A stretch of DNA of 64,000 nt, from contig CM059971.1 in assembly GCA_030490835.1 (NCBI GenBank), positions 28,159,124 through 28,223,123 of the forward strand, read 5' to 3'. This stretch comes from Annona cherimola (lineage: Eukaryota > Streptophyta > Magnoliopsida > Magnoliales > Annonaceae). A model generated the notes under the pieces. That model had not been told where the DNA came from and made no database searches. It was given only the letters and a program-made list of their open reading frames with translations. Both the position numbers and the translations under genes were made by a program. This document shows positions 20,420 to 31,001 of the stretch, one piece after another; position 1 is the first letter of the stretch; each line of letters starts with the position of its first letter.

Positions 20420-21959
20420 TGTTGGTCCCTAGTTTATGATGGTTACCTAAGAGGGGAGGGGTAAATTGGGTATTTTAAAATTCTTTGCTAAACAGAAATT
20501 TTTCCTTTTGTAGATTAATCCCCTCAATGAAACAATCAGTAAGATGGAGAGAAATAAAGCAATAAAAAATAAGTAATCATGCCACTTCAAGAGATAGAGA
20601 TTTATAGTGGTTTGGGCAACCTCTCCTACTCCACCCTTTCAAGCACACATCAGTTGTGGCTTGGGTTTCACTATTGTATTTTTAATACAACTTAGAGCAA
20701 TAGCTCTCTTCTAGATTCTAGCTCTAGGGGGCTTGTACAATGTCAACATATCACTCTAGTCACACACTACTTTGCCTTCACTTGGTTTCGATCTCCAATA
20801 TCAAACCAAGTGGAAAAAACAAATAATTAATGAATAAAAAAGATCTACACATTACAAATTTGTGTAAGCAGTTTTAAGCACATAGAAGAACTTGTGGAAG
20901 TAGTAGATGATTGAGCAATGCAACTTTCAGCATTTTTCAAGCGCTGTTCTTCTTCAAACTTCTTATAGATCATTTTAAATACAAGAGAAAGTGGAAGGTG
21001 AGCTCGTCCAATATTTTTCCAACTACATTTACGTTCACTTGATGCTTCTGATATAATGAAAAGTAAATTTGAACGTTTGGTGGTAGGTGGGGTGCATTAA
21101 ATACTCAAACATTTGAATTTTTTCAACCGTTATGAACCAAGTCGCATTTGGAGTTGACTTGGCATGCGACTTCATTCAAGTCATAGGGTGGAGTCGACTT
21201 TGGGTGCGACTTCACCCAAGTTGTAGGTTGGAGTTGACTTCGGGTGCGACTTCGGTCTTCGACTTCCAACTCGAGTTCCAAGTTCAGGTCGACTTGGTCT
21301 CGGAATTGACCCAAGTCGCAAATGGAGTGGACTTTCGATGCGACTTCACCAGCCGTAGATCATTTTGGAACTTCAAGGTCTTACAAGTTATCTCTATGTT
21401 GTGTATATCCCCTTTCTTTTCTTGATCTTCATTAGATGTCTTTGACATGTAATGTTTTGCTGAAGTTGAACAATATCCACATCTTGTGAGAATTTCTTCC
21501 TTGTGATCTTGATTCAAGATTGCTATTTTTTCTCGGTTTAGTTGTTCAACCTTTAACAAGACACTTTTGAAACATTATAAGGTAGCCATATACTCAAGTC
21601 GCAGGCTCGGGTCGACTTGGACTTCGACTTTATCCAAGTCGTATACTCAAGTACTTCACCTAAGTCGCATGATGGAGTCGACATGGAAAGCGATTTGACT
21701 ATGAGATCTCGAAGTCTTCAGCAAGGTCATGCCCAAGTTGCATTTAGAGTTGACTTGAGTTTGTGACTTCACCTAAGTCGCAAGTAGAATCAACTTGGAC
21801 TGCGACTTCACCTGTCTCCGAGTCCCAATTTCAGCTCTGACATTTTTATGTCATTTGAAGTTAATTCTAGAGTTGACTTGGGGTTGCGACTTGACCTTCT
21901 ATCTTTTGAATCTTGAATTTTTAAACCTTTGCAACACCTAACAACCTCATTAGTACTTA
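20420..21959 (-). repeat. 5' LTR of the copia element, outer end missing
   Basis: It matches 8503-10173 from its inner end (CCAACA at 20420) up to 'cattagtactta' near 21,959. The last 65-75 bp, which should end ...TGAATTCCAACA on the plus strand, are absent. LINE reverse transcriptase sequence follows at once. The TATA region is mutated (about 21,050) relative to the 3' LTR. GTCGAC modules lie at about 21,140-21,350 and 21,590-21,890. Confidence 0.9.
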
Positions 21960-23140
21960 TTGATATTGCCAAGGCCTATAATTGAATGGAATGAGACCAT
22001 CTTAGACACAAGATAGAAGCAATGGATTTTAGCAATGTTCGGATAAACTGGATAATGAGCTACTTGATGCCTATAGCATATTTGATTAATCTAAATGGAT
22101 ATAAAATGAAGTACTTTCGCCTCCACAAAGGATTGAGACATGTTGACCCGCTTTCTCCATACTTTTTTTATTTGCATTGAAAGGGTTATCACTCTTATCT
22201 CTAATACACATTACTAAAGGAAACTTCATAAGTTGAAATCTACCTCATAGACCAACTCTTTCCCACCTTTTTTTACAGACAATACTTTCACGTTCCTCAG
22301 AACTAAAAGCAGGAAATTAATTACATGGTTGATCTCCTAAGACAATATAGTTTGTGCTCTAGATAAGCAGCTAACATGAACAAAATTGCCTTACATTTTA
22401 GCTCCAACATTAGTCTAGATATTAGAATTGATATTGTAGCCATGCTTGGCTCTTCCAATTAAGAAATTCAACATTATTTATGGCTACCGGCATTGCTAGG
22501 AGCACATGTTTAAAGCATGAAGGAATGCATATAGTAGAAAATCCAAGGTGGGAAAGACAGACTTCTCTCTTGGGGTGCAAAAGAGATTCAATTAAAGCAA
22601 TGACACAAACAATGTCCACTTACACCATGAGCATCTTCCTTATCTATCAAGAAATATAGATTTCTTATGTTGCACTACATTAAAAGCAAAGTACTTCCAC
22701 CACGGTGACATATGGGCTTGTAAGGAGAAGACTTTAGATTCCTTCACATGGCGAGGTATCCTCAAAGCAAGAGACATGGTCTTTTAAGACCATCGTTAGA
22801 GGATTGGGAATGAGTAGCGGGTGTCTTTTTTCAATGATAAATGACTCGATATACAATTGCATCAAACTTATCCTTTACCTACCCCTATCTCAGATAATGT
22901 TAAGGTCAATTTTTTTATCTATGAATAAACCAATCAATGGAAGACGATATTGATTTTGGTAGTAGTGGCTCAAGTGGATTAGAATGTAGTAAACACTGTT
23001 CCATCGCCGACTAGGGAAGAGGACAATAGTTGGTTTTGAGAGTATGAACTAGATGGTGTTACACTGCTCCATCACCGACTAGTCAGCTTATTGACTTTTG
23101 ATGAATTTGGCTGGGCATCAATTAGGTGCTACAGAGGATG
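21960..23140 (+). pseudogene. LINE ORF2 reverse transcriptase fragment
   Basis: The plus strand starts in the middle of an L1-type RT: 'DIAKAYN*MEWD' (the D-KAYDRVEW block with the first catalytic Asp), 'VRINWIMSYLM' and 'NGYKMKYFRLHKGLR' then 'DPLSPYFF' (RQGDPLSPYLF block). The F-ADD region near 22,260 is decayed to 'FFTDNTF'-like. The downstream part contains the usual L1 spacer with many stops. It continues the LINE of 3,806-8,502 after the copia insertion, but ORF2 sequence between endonuclease and this point is missing. Confidence 0.8.
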
Positions 23141-23560
23141 GAAATACATACGATCATGTAGTTTATAAATCCATTTAGAAAACCACTCTCCCAAGTAAAG
23201 TGACCATATTTGGCTGGAGACTTTTCAAGGATGTCCTGCCAACATTGCCAAATCTCAATCGATGCGGAATTCCAATTGAACCTTTTTGTTTGAAAGTAGT
23301 TAAAGACATCAGTCATTTATTTGTTTGGTGTGACATGATTCAACAGGCAAGACGACGCACATTCATTAGTTATTGCTGCACATGGGATGAAATGAATGCT
23401 GTGCAGGGGAGATTTTGAAGCTGTTCATTGTTACAAAGGGGTTTGATGCTCTTGTCTTTTTCCTTCTTTCTTGTTGGTGGGCATGGAACCTAATGAACTA
23501 GCTTCATGAGGAGGGAACCAAACCTTTCTTCTAAGAAATTAATGATTTGTGTATAAACTA
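23141..23560 (+). pseudogene. LINE ORF2 zf-RVT domain fragment
   Basis: The 23,165-23,418 stretch reads 'TLPSKVTIFGWRLFKDVLPT', then 'LNRCGIPIEPFCLKVVKDIS' and 'HLFVWCD'. This is the zinc-binding 'zf-RVT' domain (…P-K…F-WR…LPT…L..RGI…C..C…E…HLF..C) found after RT in plant L1 LINEs. The first Cys pair is partly lost. 'CWWAWNLMN' near 23,480 matches the 'W-IWN-RN' block that follows. It is parallel in order to the domain at 40,283, so the two LINEs are related. Confidence 0.8.
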
Positions 23561-24890
23561 TTGGGAGAAGCTGTTGAGTTATTTTTATATTATGTCTTAT
23601 GAATGATTTTTGGATGAGAATATGAATGACTATGATGTTTTGAGACAAATATTATTTGGTTTAGTCCAATTATGTGCAAACACTCATGATTTGATGTTGT
23701 TTATGCAAGGTAGACAAAGTTTGGGTAAAATCAACGATAAAGATGATAATCAAAGATTCCAAGATGAAAAGTGGAGTTTAGGAGCAAAATTAAGATGCAA
23801 TTTGAAAATAAAATAGCTTGGAAAATGGTTTAAAATGTATCAAGAAAGTTATGACATGGTTCGGAGAATGTTAGCAAAATAACTCAAAATTTTGAAGAAA
23901 ATTGTAAGGACAAAAGGCCCAAGCTTGGTCTCGCATGGTTCAAACCATGTGGGCACTTAGTTGCATAATTCCAAGCACAATGCAGACTGCTTCCTCAAGT
24001 TTTCCTTAGAGCTTTATATAAACGCTAGTGAACATTCTAAGACATCTTAGAATATACTTTGAGCTTGGGTTGATGTCTAGGTGTGAAAGAAGGTGAAAAA
24101 TATGAGGCAAAAAGAGAGACGACAAGTTGCTTGAAATTTTCAAGACACCACTGAAGCTTCTAACTAATAAGATTTTCTTTTCTTCTTTTTTAATTTAATT
24201 GTTGTGTTTGTGATGGATTCTAGATACAATATTATTTTGTGTTCGAATTTTATTATAAACATGCTAGGCTAAAACTTTAATCTAAGATTTAAGATGTAGT
24301 ATGCGTATAATGTAGTGGACATTATGATTTTAATTTATTTATGAAAGATATTGTATGTTAATTTAATATTTTATAAATTTAGTGCTTCTTTGGTGTTTGA
24401 GCTTACACTTTGGCAATGATTTTCATGTATTAGGTAAAAGAATTGAGAAGTGAAAGTCTAACATACGATAATTTAGACATTAATCCTGGAAATCTAGGCC
24501 ATGAGAATAAGCATGATGACCTTGAGGAATTTTATGAACTACTACAAAACTTAATGGATTCTAATTGACTTGATCCTATGAGAATAGATGGGTAAGAAGA
24601 TTAGGATTACCGTTTGTAGGTTTCAAGAAAAGGTAAGGTTTAGCTTTTATGTAACACATAATATCCAAACTAAATAAGAGTACCATGTATCCGTTGCAGA
24701 AGATGTATGTGAAACTCTAAATCTTAGGGGCTTTCGTCCTATAATTTCTAATCCTCGTTCTATATTCTCAAGATATTCTTTTTTGTTTTTCTATTTATTT
24801 TTTTATTCTCATCTTAATCACTCATGTTGGATATAAGTGTTTAAATTCAACATCTTAAGTCCCAAATTTCTTATGATATCCATATTTTAA
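23561..24890. mobile_element. Unidentified insertion within the LINE, LTR-like
   Basis: This sequence separates the zf-RVT part from the RNase H part of the LINE. It has no recognisable protein. A TATA-like 'tttatataaac' at about 24,013 sits 150-450 bp from plausible transcript features, suggesting a decayed LTR. I could not find matching ends or a target-site duplication. A 68-codon frame at 23610-23816 is unrecognised. Confidence 0.4.
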
Positions 24891-25555
24891 ATACTACAAT
24901 TCACGATCCATGCACTTGCGGAAGAAATTGAACAGCAACATCAAAGAGCAAAAAACTTCATGGGATCAAGTATGTTGAATCACTAATTGGTGGCTAGACG
25001 GACAAAATCGGGTGCATGAAAATTCAAGATCAATGTGGATGGAATAAGGAAAGTACATACAACAACTATATGAGATTTGTTACTATCATAAGAGATTTAA
25101 GAGGCTATTTTATTGCAATCAAGTGATGGAACAAGGTGCATGTAACCGATCCACTGTTCATGGAAGCCATAGCCTTATGCTTGTGAGCTAAATGGGGTAT
25201 GGAAATTTACTTAAAGTCGACAAAGTTGGAATTAGATTCATTAATTCTCATTGATTTTTTTAAAAAATGAATGACTCATCCTGTCTTCTACAGGGACATT
25301 TCTAACAAAGATCAAATCCTTTATTTCCACTTTGTCCTACCTCCCCTTTCACTATATCATGCACTTGGGTAATTGCATAGCCTACACTCATGATGATTTT
25401 GCATCTTGTAATCTTTTCTTTAATTAGGCATGGTGGGGTAACCCGCCACCCTTTTATTTAGGAAATTTTTTGCCAATAAAATATAATGGTAGTTCTATCC
25501 CTTCTCCCTTTGACCTTTTTGAAAATTAGATGTTGTTGGGATTGAAATTGCCCAT
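24891..25555 (+). pseudogene. LINE ORF2 RNase H-like domain and 3' end
   Basis: Frames read 'KFKINVDG' (about 25,020-25,045), 'VTIIRDLRGYFIAIK', 'DPLFMEAIALCL' and 'HALGNCIAY'-like at 25,355-25,390. These correspond to the plant LINE RNase H-like (RVT_3) blocks seen intact at 40,920-41,340 (FKINVD…, A-VIRD, PILMEAKA, VLRQGNAVAHALADF). 'WWGNPPPF' near 25,430 matches 'CWRGNPPHA' there. It is full of stops. This is the last part of the nested LINE; the 3' end is near 25,555. Confidence 0.75.
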
Positions 25556-25585
25556 ACTTTTCATAAAAAAATGGCTAAAATATTC

Positions 25586-26070
25586 CTATATTTAAAAATC
25601 TAAATTAAATATATACATATCTCTAAAATTGGTAAAACTTGGCTTATAGAATAAGGAGACATTTGGTTATCACTAAAACTATTCAAACCAAAATTTTTCA
25701 CTATCTACAACTATTTTAGTTTTTAATCTTTTTTATATTTTTTTATACAAATATCCTATTTTTTAATTATTTCTACATAACTACACATACAACTAACTTA
25801 TTTATTTTAAGTTTATTCTCATTACTCTTGTATTTAAAAATTTAAATTAAATATATAAATATCTCCAGAACTAGTAAACTTGGTTTATAGATTAAAGGGG
25901 AACTTGGTAATCACTAAAACTATTCAAAATTTTTTTTTCACTATCTACAATTGCTCTATTTTTAATTATTTTTTATATTTTTTTATACAATTACCTTACT
26001 TTTCAATCATTTTCACATAACTACCAATACAACTAATCTATCTATTTTAACTTTCTTTCTTTACTCCTAA
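25586..26070. repeat. Tandem pair of MITE-derived units, about 245 bp each
   Basis: 'taaattaaatatata' at 25,601 recurs at 25,846 with the rest of the unit, including 'actaaaactattcaaa', 'ttttttatacaa' and 'ctaacttatttattttaa'. Each unit joins a fold-back-MITE arm to a Tourist-like MITE of the type complete at 61,623-61,897. A remaining arm lies at about 26,160-26,230. Confidence 0.65.
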
Positions 26071-27254
26071 TTATTATCCCTATCATAGCATATTATCTCT
26101 ATTATTTTAAAAACTTTTGTACAAAAAATTTTCATTTAAAAGTGTTATCGCTTTCCAAATACACCATAAATATACATAGATTAACAATTATATAAAAAAT
26201 ATTTTTAAAAAATGAAAAATATATTTTTGATACCAGCCTAAAATGACCTCATTTCATAACAACATGAAATGATTAGGCCTATTTATGATAAGAGTACTAT
26301 AACTAAAGTTTATATGTAAGAATGATAATTTTTTGCAAATAAAGATAATAATATTTAACACGTATATAGTTATGGGCCCGCATTGGAGAACAAAGGAAGA
26401 CAAGGAGACTACTCCAAATGACAAAAAGAATTATGATACTCTGGTGTTTGGATGTTTCTAATGTCACTTGAGCAAAGTTACTGGAATAAGTTAGGGCGGC
26501 TAAAAGATAAATTCCATTTGTTAGAAAAGAAAAATGCTTGTGTTATCCAAATCATGTAAAATTTGAGTCTACAACCCCCATTAAGGAAGATCGCGATTAT
26601 TATAACCAATATCTTATATTTTTATTTTTATTTTGTTTAACATCATTTGTTTAATTAACATGATACCAAAATTAATTAATTTCAATAATTTTTCAGAGTC
26701 ATACTTCTTATATATAATCATGTGTAAATTATTGAAAATGCTTAGATTTATTAATAAATTTTTATGCTAAATATAAGACTAGAAAATTGATGTATATGTA
26801 ATTAATTTATTATGTCAATTTTATACATTTTTAAGATAAGGCTTATGCACATTGCTGACTTGGATGAAATATTGTTTCTTAGTTGAATGAAAAACAACTT
26901 AGTTTTCTAAAAAAATTTCACATTTCCAATGTACAACAAAGTTACCACTTCTTTATTCAATTTTCTCATCTCATTTTCATCTTATTTCCCATTCCATCCT
27001 AATTGTTAACAGGAGCTAATTTAAAATATGATTGTATTTCATGATTCATTTAGAAATAATTATAGACAAAGTTAAATTTTCTAATTGATTTATCCAGTAC
27101 CCTTTCGGAGTTCAAGTTTTCTCTTTTGGAGATACACAAAACTACACTTTTTATGTGATTTTCTCTCTTAACTACAAATTACCCCACTTTTCTATTATCA
27201 TCTTTACATTTTAATTATTTATTTATGTCTTTCCATACAACTTGTCTATCTATC
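26071..27254. other. AT-rich sequence without recognisable genes
   Basis: Only short open frames are present. A MITE arm occurs at 26,160-26,230. The rest shows no repeat or protein similarity that I can read. Confidence 0.5.
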
Positions 27255-27450
27255 GCTACTAAGCCTCTGGCACAATGTAAAGCGTGAGAGTTGAATGCCC
27301 ATAGGTTGCACGTTCAATCTTTCCTCTCCTAGGGTGGACCGAAGGAAATTTTACATGTTCCCCCTAGTGGTGGCCTATTGGTGGAGGTATTTTACACAGA
27401 TTCCTTTTAGTGTTAGGGTGTTTTAGGAAAATTTCCCACTATATGAGGAT
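27255..27450 (+). mobile_element. Possible tRNA-derived SINE
   Basis: GGCACAATGT (27269-27278) resembles the A box and GTTCAATCT (27312-27320) the B box of RNA polymerase III promoters. Each is within one or two bases of consensus, and the 43-bp spacing is normal for tRNA-derived SINEs. The body is GC-richer than its surroundings and is followed by a T-rich stretch near 27,405-27,440. No target-site duplication was found. Confidence 0.4.
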
Positions 27451-28020
27451 TATGGATTTACTTTATTGCAATATGAGTTATCATGATGTATAAATACAAA
27501 TTTCAAAAAACTTACCAATCTATCTTATCTTGATTCTCTTCACTCATTGTAATTATCCTAATCATATCAAGGTATTTTATCACTTTTTCAAAAATTTTCT
27601 CCACAAATGTTCCATTTTTTACATCTACCAATATGAACTCAACATTCATGTCCATTGAGAACCTCTATAATTTATTACATTAAAAAATATGATTCTAAAG
27701 AACTCATGTTTTTGCACCAAGTATGAATTATACAAATCTGATTAAAATGATATAATACAAATATTTAAGGATAAGAATATGATTAATAACTTTTAAAGAA
27801 ATGGTAAATTGAAGAGGGTACAAGTTGCAAGACAAGGGTCAGTTTAGAGAGATGCAAAAGAAAAAAAAATTCCTACTGGTTTCTACATTTTTAAATATAC
27901 TTTGACATTTTAACTAACTACTCTCTTTCTATTAGTTCTACATTTCAATTATCTTTTCCTATATTTTATCTTTATTTTTAAGCACTTTTCTAACCTCATG
28001 CTAAACATTACCAAATGTAC
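27451..28020. other. AT-rich sequence without recognisable genes
   Basis: I see no open frame of note, no inverted ends and no similarity to other parts of the window. Confidence 0.5.
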
Positions 28021-28200
28021 CTTAAAGTAAGGGGGTGCTTATTTACTCCTAAAATTTTTTTAATCTAAAAATTTTCATATTTCATATTGATTCTATTTTT
28101 TAATTGTTTCTTCATTTTTTCTATATAACTACCCTATTTTTTAATCATTTCTGCACAACTGCTTATACATCTAACGTATCCTTTTTTTTTCATAAGAGAA
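28021..28200. mobile_element. Tourist-like MITE fragment
   Basis: 'gggggtgcttatttactcc...ttttaatctaaaaattttcat...ctatataactaccctattttttaatcatttctgcacaact' matches the left half of the complete MITE at 61,623-61,897. The right half is missing. Confidence 0.55.
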
Positions 28201-28447
28201 AGAGAAAATGGAAACAAACTCTATCCTAACTCCCTCTGGGAAAAAGTCGATTATATCTCATCATTTCTCCAATTTAACACACACTTAGGAAAAAAGGTGA
28301 CGAGAAAATCAATAATTACCGCAACTAGAAAACAGAAAGAAGACAAGGCGACAAATTGCAAACAATTAGTACTTCTCCGAAGTCAGATAACTAAGGTGCT
28401 GCTAAAAAACAATTGATCTTTTGCAACAAGCTCAATTATAAAATAAT

Positions 28448-28632
28448 GGATAATTTGCATATATGCCCACATAGTTTGACCAAAATTGCATATATACCCA
28501 CGTAGTTTCATGAATTACATATTACTCCCATATAGTTTCATCAAAATTTCAGATAGTCCCCATGTTAACAGTTGTCGTCAAATGAGAGTAGTGGGATGTC
28601 TATGAATAATTTCATTTCCTAAAAGACCCTTG
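28448..28632 (+). repeat. Left terminal inverted repeat of the Pack-MULE
   Basis: It begins GGATAATTTGCATATATGCC and contains a repeated 'CCCA(C/T)(A/G)TAGTTT' phrase at about 35-40 bp spacing (four times). It pairs with the complement of 32230-32417 up to 'catttcctaaaa...cccttg'. Confidence 0.92.
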
Positions 28633-28639
28633 GAAACCA

Positions 28640-28994
28640 CCTTTGCATGCTGTTATAACTCTTCTTCATCATGATCGGCCATAACCCATAAAAAAAATAC
28701 CATTGTTGCTACAAAATTTAGCCATTATAGCAATGACTCCTTTGTAGCACCAGCAAAAGATCTCAGAGCTATCATGAACTTAGAGCTATCATGAACTTTG
28801 AAACCCAGTGTCTTGCTAAGGGCCTTCTCAGCTTGCTCCATCGCGATCACATTGGCGATCAGTAGCTTCAGCTACTTTGGTTCGAAGGAGGGGGCATCAG
28901 GAGCAAGGAGATGATCTGCTAGCTGCCTAAAACGAGGTTCTTCGTGTCTTCGCGAGGATCACTATTGTCGTAATTGGTTTTAAGTGAATTTTAG
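28640..28994 (-). pseudogene. Captured raffinose synthase fragment, downstream part
   Basis: Raffinose synthase transfers galactose from galactinol to sucrose in the cytosol. On the minus strand near 28,975-28,940 the frame reads 'DPREDTKNLVLG', the conserved block a little downstream of the DDGWQS motif in plant raffinose synthases. Further on, across frameshifts, it reads 'PDAPSFEPK*LKLLIANVI' and 'MEQAEKALSKTLGFKVHDSS', matching the …PSFDPKKPKLLI-KAIE-EHAEK… region. Several frameshifts and a stop are present, with a short duplication ('agagctatcatgaact' twice, 28,765-28,797). It is a nonfunctional gene piece carried by the MULE. Confidence 0.75.
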
Positions 28995-29356
28995 TAAAAT
29001 ACAATCATTTTAAGGACAGTGATTCTCTACGACATTTAGAGGTTTACATCCACATATTTTAATTGAGACTATAACAATAAATGGTTTAGATTTGCCTTTG
29101 GAACTGTTGTGGCCCAATCTCACAACCCGAGTTGCTATTATGGCTGTGCGACCATCTTGGTGCCTACAACATGTGTAGAGCACAACTTTCAAAATTCTTA
29201 AAATTTGGGATTGCCCTAAGAGATTTTTGTCAATCGAATAGTAGGAGATTCCGGCGGTCTCTAATGGCAATAAAAAAATCTAATGGTAGGAAAAAGGAAA
29301 GTAGGAGGAAGAGGGAGGAAAAGCAGTAAAAGTGCTTCTCCCTCGTTTTGTTATTT
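28995..29356. other. Unassigned segment of the Pack-MULE
   Basis: This lies between the two raffinose synthase parts on the inside of the MULE. An 86-codon frame on the minus strand (29270-29010) has no similarity I recognise. It could be a retained intron, or a piece from another gene, which is common in Pack-MULEs. Confidence 0.4.
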
Positions 29357-29364
29357 GAGAGGAA

Positions 29365-30099
29365 TAGGGGTGGGAATTGGGCGGGTCGACCCGTGATCTG
29401 GCTTTGACCCGACCTATTTTTGGCCGAGTAAAACTAATATATTTTTGACCCGATATAGGGATGGGTCAGAAATTTTGACCCAAATCTAAAAATAGGGTCG
29501 TGGTGGGTCGACCATGTCCCGACCTGAAGAGTCCGACCCCGCTCTGCATATATAAATTTATTAAAAATTATAAGCCTATATTTAAATATTATTATTATTA
29601 TTTTCTTTTAAATTTCTCACTTTTTTATAATCAACTCTATCAACGATAGAAGAATCAATTTTATTCAAAAAGCAATATAAGAATCAATAAAATAAATTTG
29701 TACATATATGACCCTTAGTGTAATTGTATATTAACCTATTTTAATAAATGTATACTATATTTTTAAATGTTTTGTTTTCTTAATTATGTGTTTTTAATAA
29801 TTAGTGAAATATTGAAACATATAATATTTAAATTTAGTATAGATGTATACTTATGTTTGATAGGTATATAAATTCTGAAAATTATCTTATTTGACCCGTA
29901 TTTTTGACCCGACCCGCTATCCCGAATCCGGTCCAATACCGACCCGAATTTTGTCCCGAAACCTAGTAGAAAAAAATAAGGGTCAAACCGACCTTGTCCA
30001 GACCCGTATAAAAATAAGGGTCAAATAAGATTTTTGAAAAGTAGGATCGGGATTGGGTAAACCCTGACCCGTCCAGACCAGCCCTAATTCCCACCCCTA
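29365..30099. mobile_element. hAT-like nonautonomous element
   Basis: Terminal inverted repeats TAGGGGTGGGAATTGG and its near-complement CTAATTCCCACCCCTA are flanked by the perfect 8-bp duplication GAGAGGAA (29357-29364, 30100-30107). It is 735 bp with no transposase. Subterminal GGGTCGACCCG/GACCCGACC repeats at both ends probably represent transposase-binding motifs. It is inserted inside the Pack-MULE. Confidence 0.92.
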
Positions 30100-30124
30100 G
30101 AGAGGAAGCTAATTACGACCGACG

Positions 30125-30915
30125 TGAACCGTAGGAAGCGTGGTTGTTTGATGGCTGCCACTCGTTGTCAATGATCATAAACCTCGGTTGCATGCCTCCC
30201 TCCGCAAAGTCACCCATGCTACGCGCCAACGGGCTCCACGGTCAGGTAAAAGGCGTCCCACGTGCACCACTTGAATTCGTTGATGATGGGCTGCAATGTT
30301 TTCTCCTTCAAGAGTCGGAATGTCTCAAGGTAGACTATAGCAGCGGCAAAAGCCTCCTTCATCAAGTTTTAGGGATTATCTGAGACATGCATATATGTTA
30401 TGGCTTGGAAGGATGACTATTTGACGGTGGAAGAGCCACTTTTCGGGATGATTATGATGTGTTTGACAGGGCCGGAGTAGTGGGTGAACCAAAATGGCCC
30501 TTTCACTATCAGGAGGATCAGAATGCAACACCGCGACTCGAGGACATTGAGGAGCCATTGGGTCTCCATCTGCAGCTCGGAGCCGTTGTTCCCAACCCAC
30601 ATCGTTGACCACCAAGTCTTGAAACTGAAGACGCTGAAGAAACTCCGGCCATGGAATCTGCCCAACGAGTTGGTGTACCGATCGGAAGTGGGGTCCTCCT
30701 TGCAGAAGCCGAGGAAGGCACCCTTGGATGACCAAGACTGATCTTGGTGGAATAGGGAAGCTAGGCATCGGAAGAGTAGCAAACGTAGGAGAAACTGCTC
30801 AAGGAAACGTTGGCGGCGATGTCAAAGAGCACTAGGATGCCATTGACGTTGAGTTTTCCATTCGACAACGAGAAAGCGGGGCTGTGATTTAGCTACATGA
30901 ACGGACTAAGAGGAG
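30125..30915 (-). pseudogene. Captured raffinose synthase fragment, upstream part
   Basis: The minus strand reads, from 30,905 down: 'FSLSNGKLNVNGI', then 'GAFLGFCKEDPTSDRYTNSL' and 'GRFHGRSFFSVFSFKTWWST' with 'MWVGNNGSELQMETQWLL'. Near 30,350-30,200 come 'FRLLKEKTLQPIINEFKWCT', 'WDAFYLTVEPVG' and 'PRFMIIDNEWQPSN'. This is the N-terminal third of a plant raffinose synthase (galactinol-sucrose galactosyltransferase). The WCTWDAFYLTV motif is retained and the IIDDGWQS motif is altered to IIDNEWQP. Stops and frameshifts break it. Overlapping long frames at 30376-30768 are shadows. It continues to 28,994 after the hAT-like insertion and an unassigned piece. Confidence 0.85.
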
Positions 30916-31001
30916 TTCTGCAGCATTTGTTGGAGGATTTAGCAAAAGGGCCTAAGCATTTTCCGAATTTGGCAGAGCTGATTTCAGACAATAATGTGTT
31001 G

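Larger units (their letters stand above)
8503..21959 (-). mobile_element. Ty1-copia retrotransposon, Sirevirus-like, degenerate
   Basis: On the minus strand the order is 5' LTR (20420-21959), PBS (20406-20417), gag, protease, integrase, RT, RNase H (ending at 15420), an extra 3' ORF (about 15,266-10,670), polypurine tract and 3' LTR (8503-10173). The integrase-before-RT order defines Ty1-copia. The long LTRs, coiled-coil-bearing gag and extra ORF point to the Sirevirus (SIRE/Maximus) group. All coding parts have stops or frameshifts. A 3,058-bp solo LTR (10991-14048) is inserted in the extra ORF. The outer end of the 5' LTR is deleted, so no target-site duplication remains. The element sits inside an older LINE. 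Confidence 0.9.

Noticed and set aside
30376..30768. 130-codon minus-strand frame overlapping the raffinose synthase fragment
   Set aside because: It is another reading frame of the same captured exon. The frame with raffinose synthase motifs is the one at 30,782-30,417 and its continuations.
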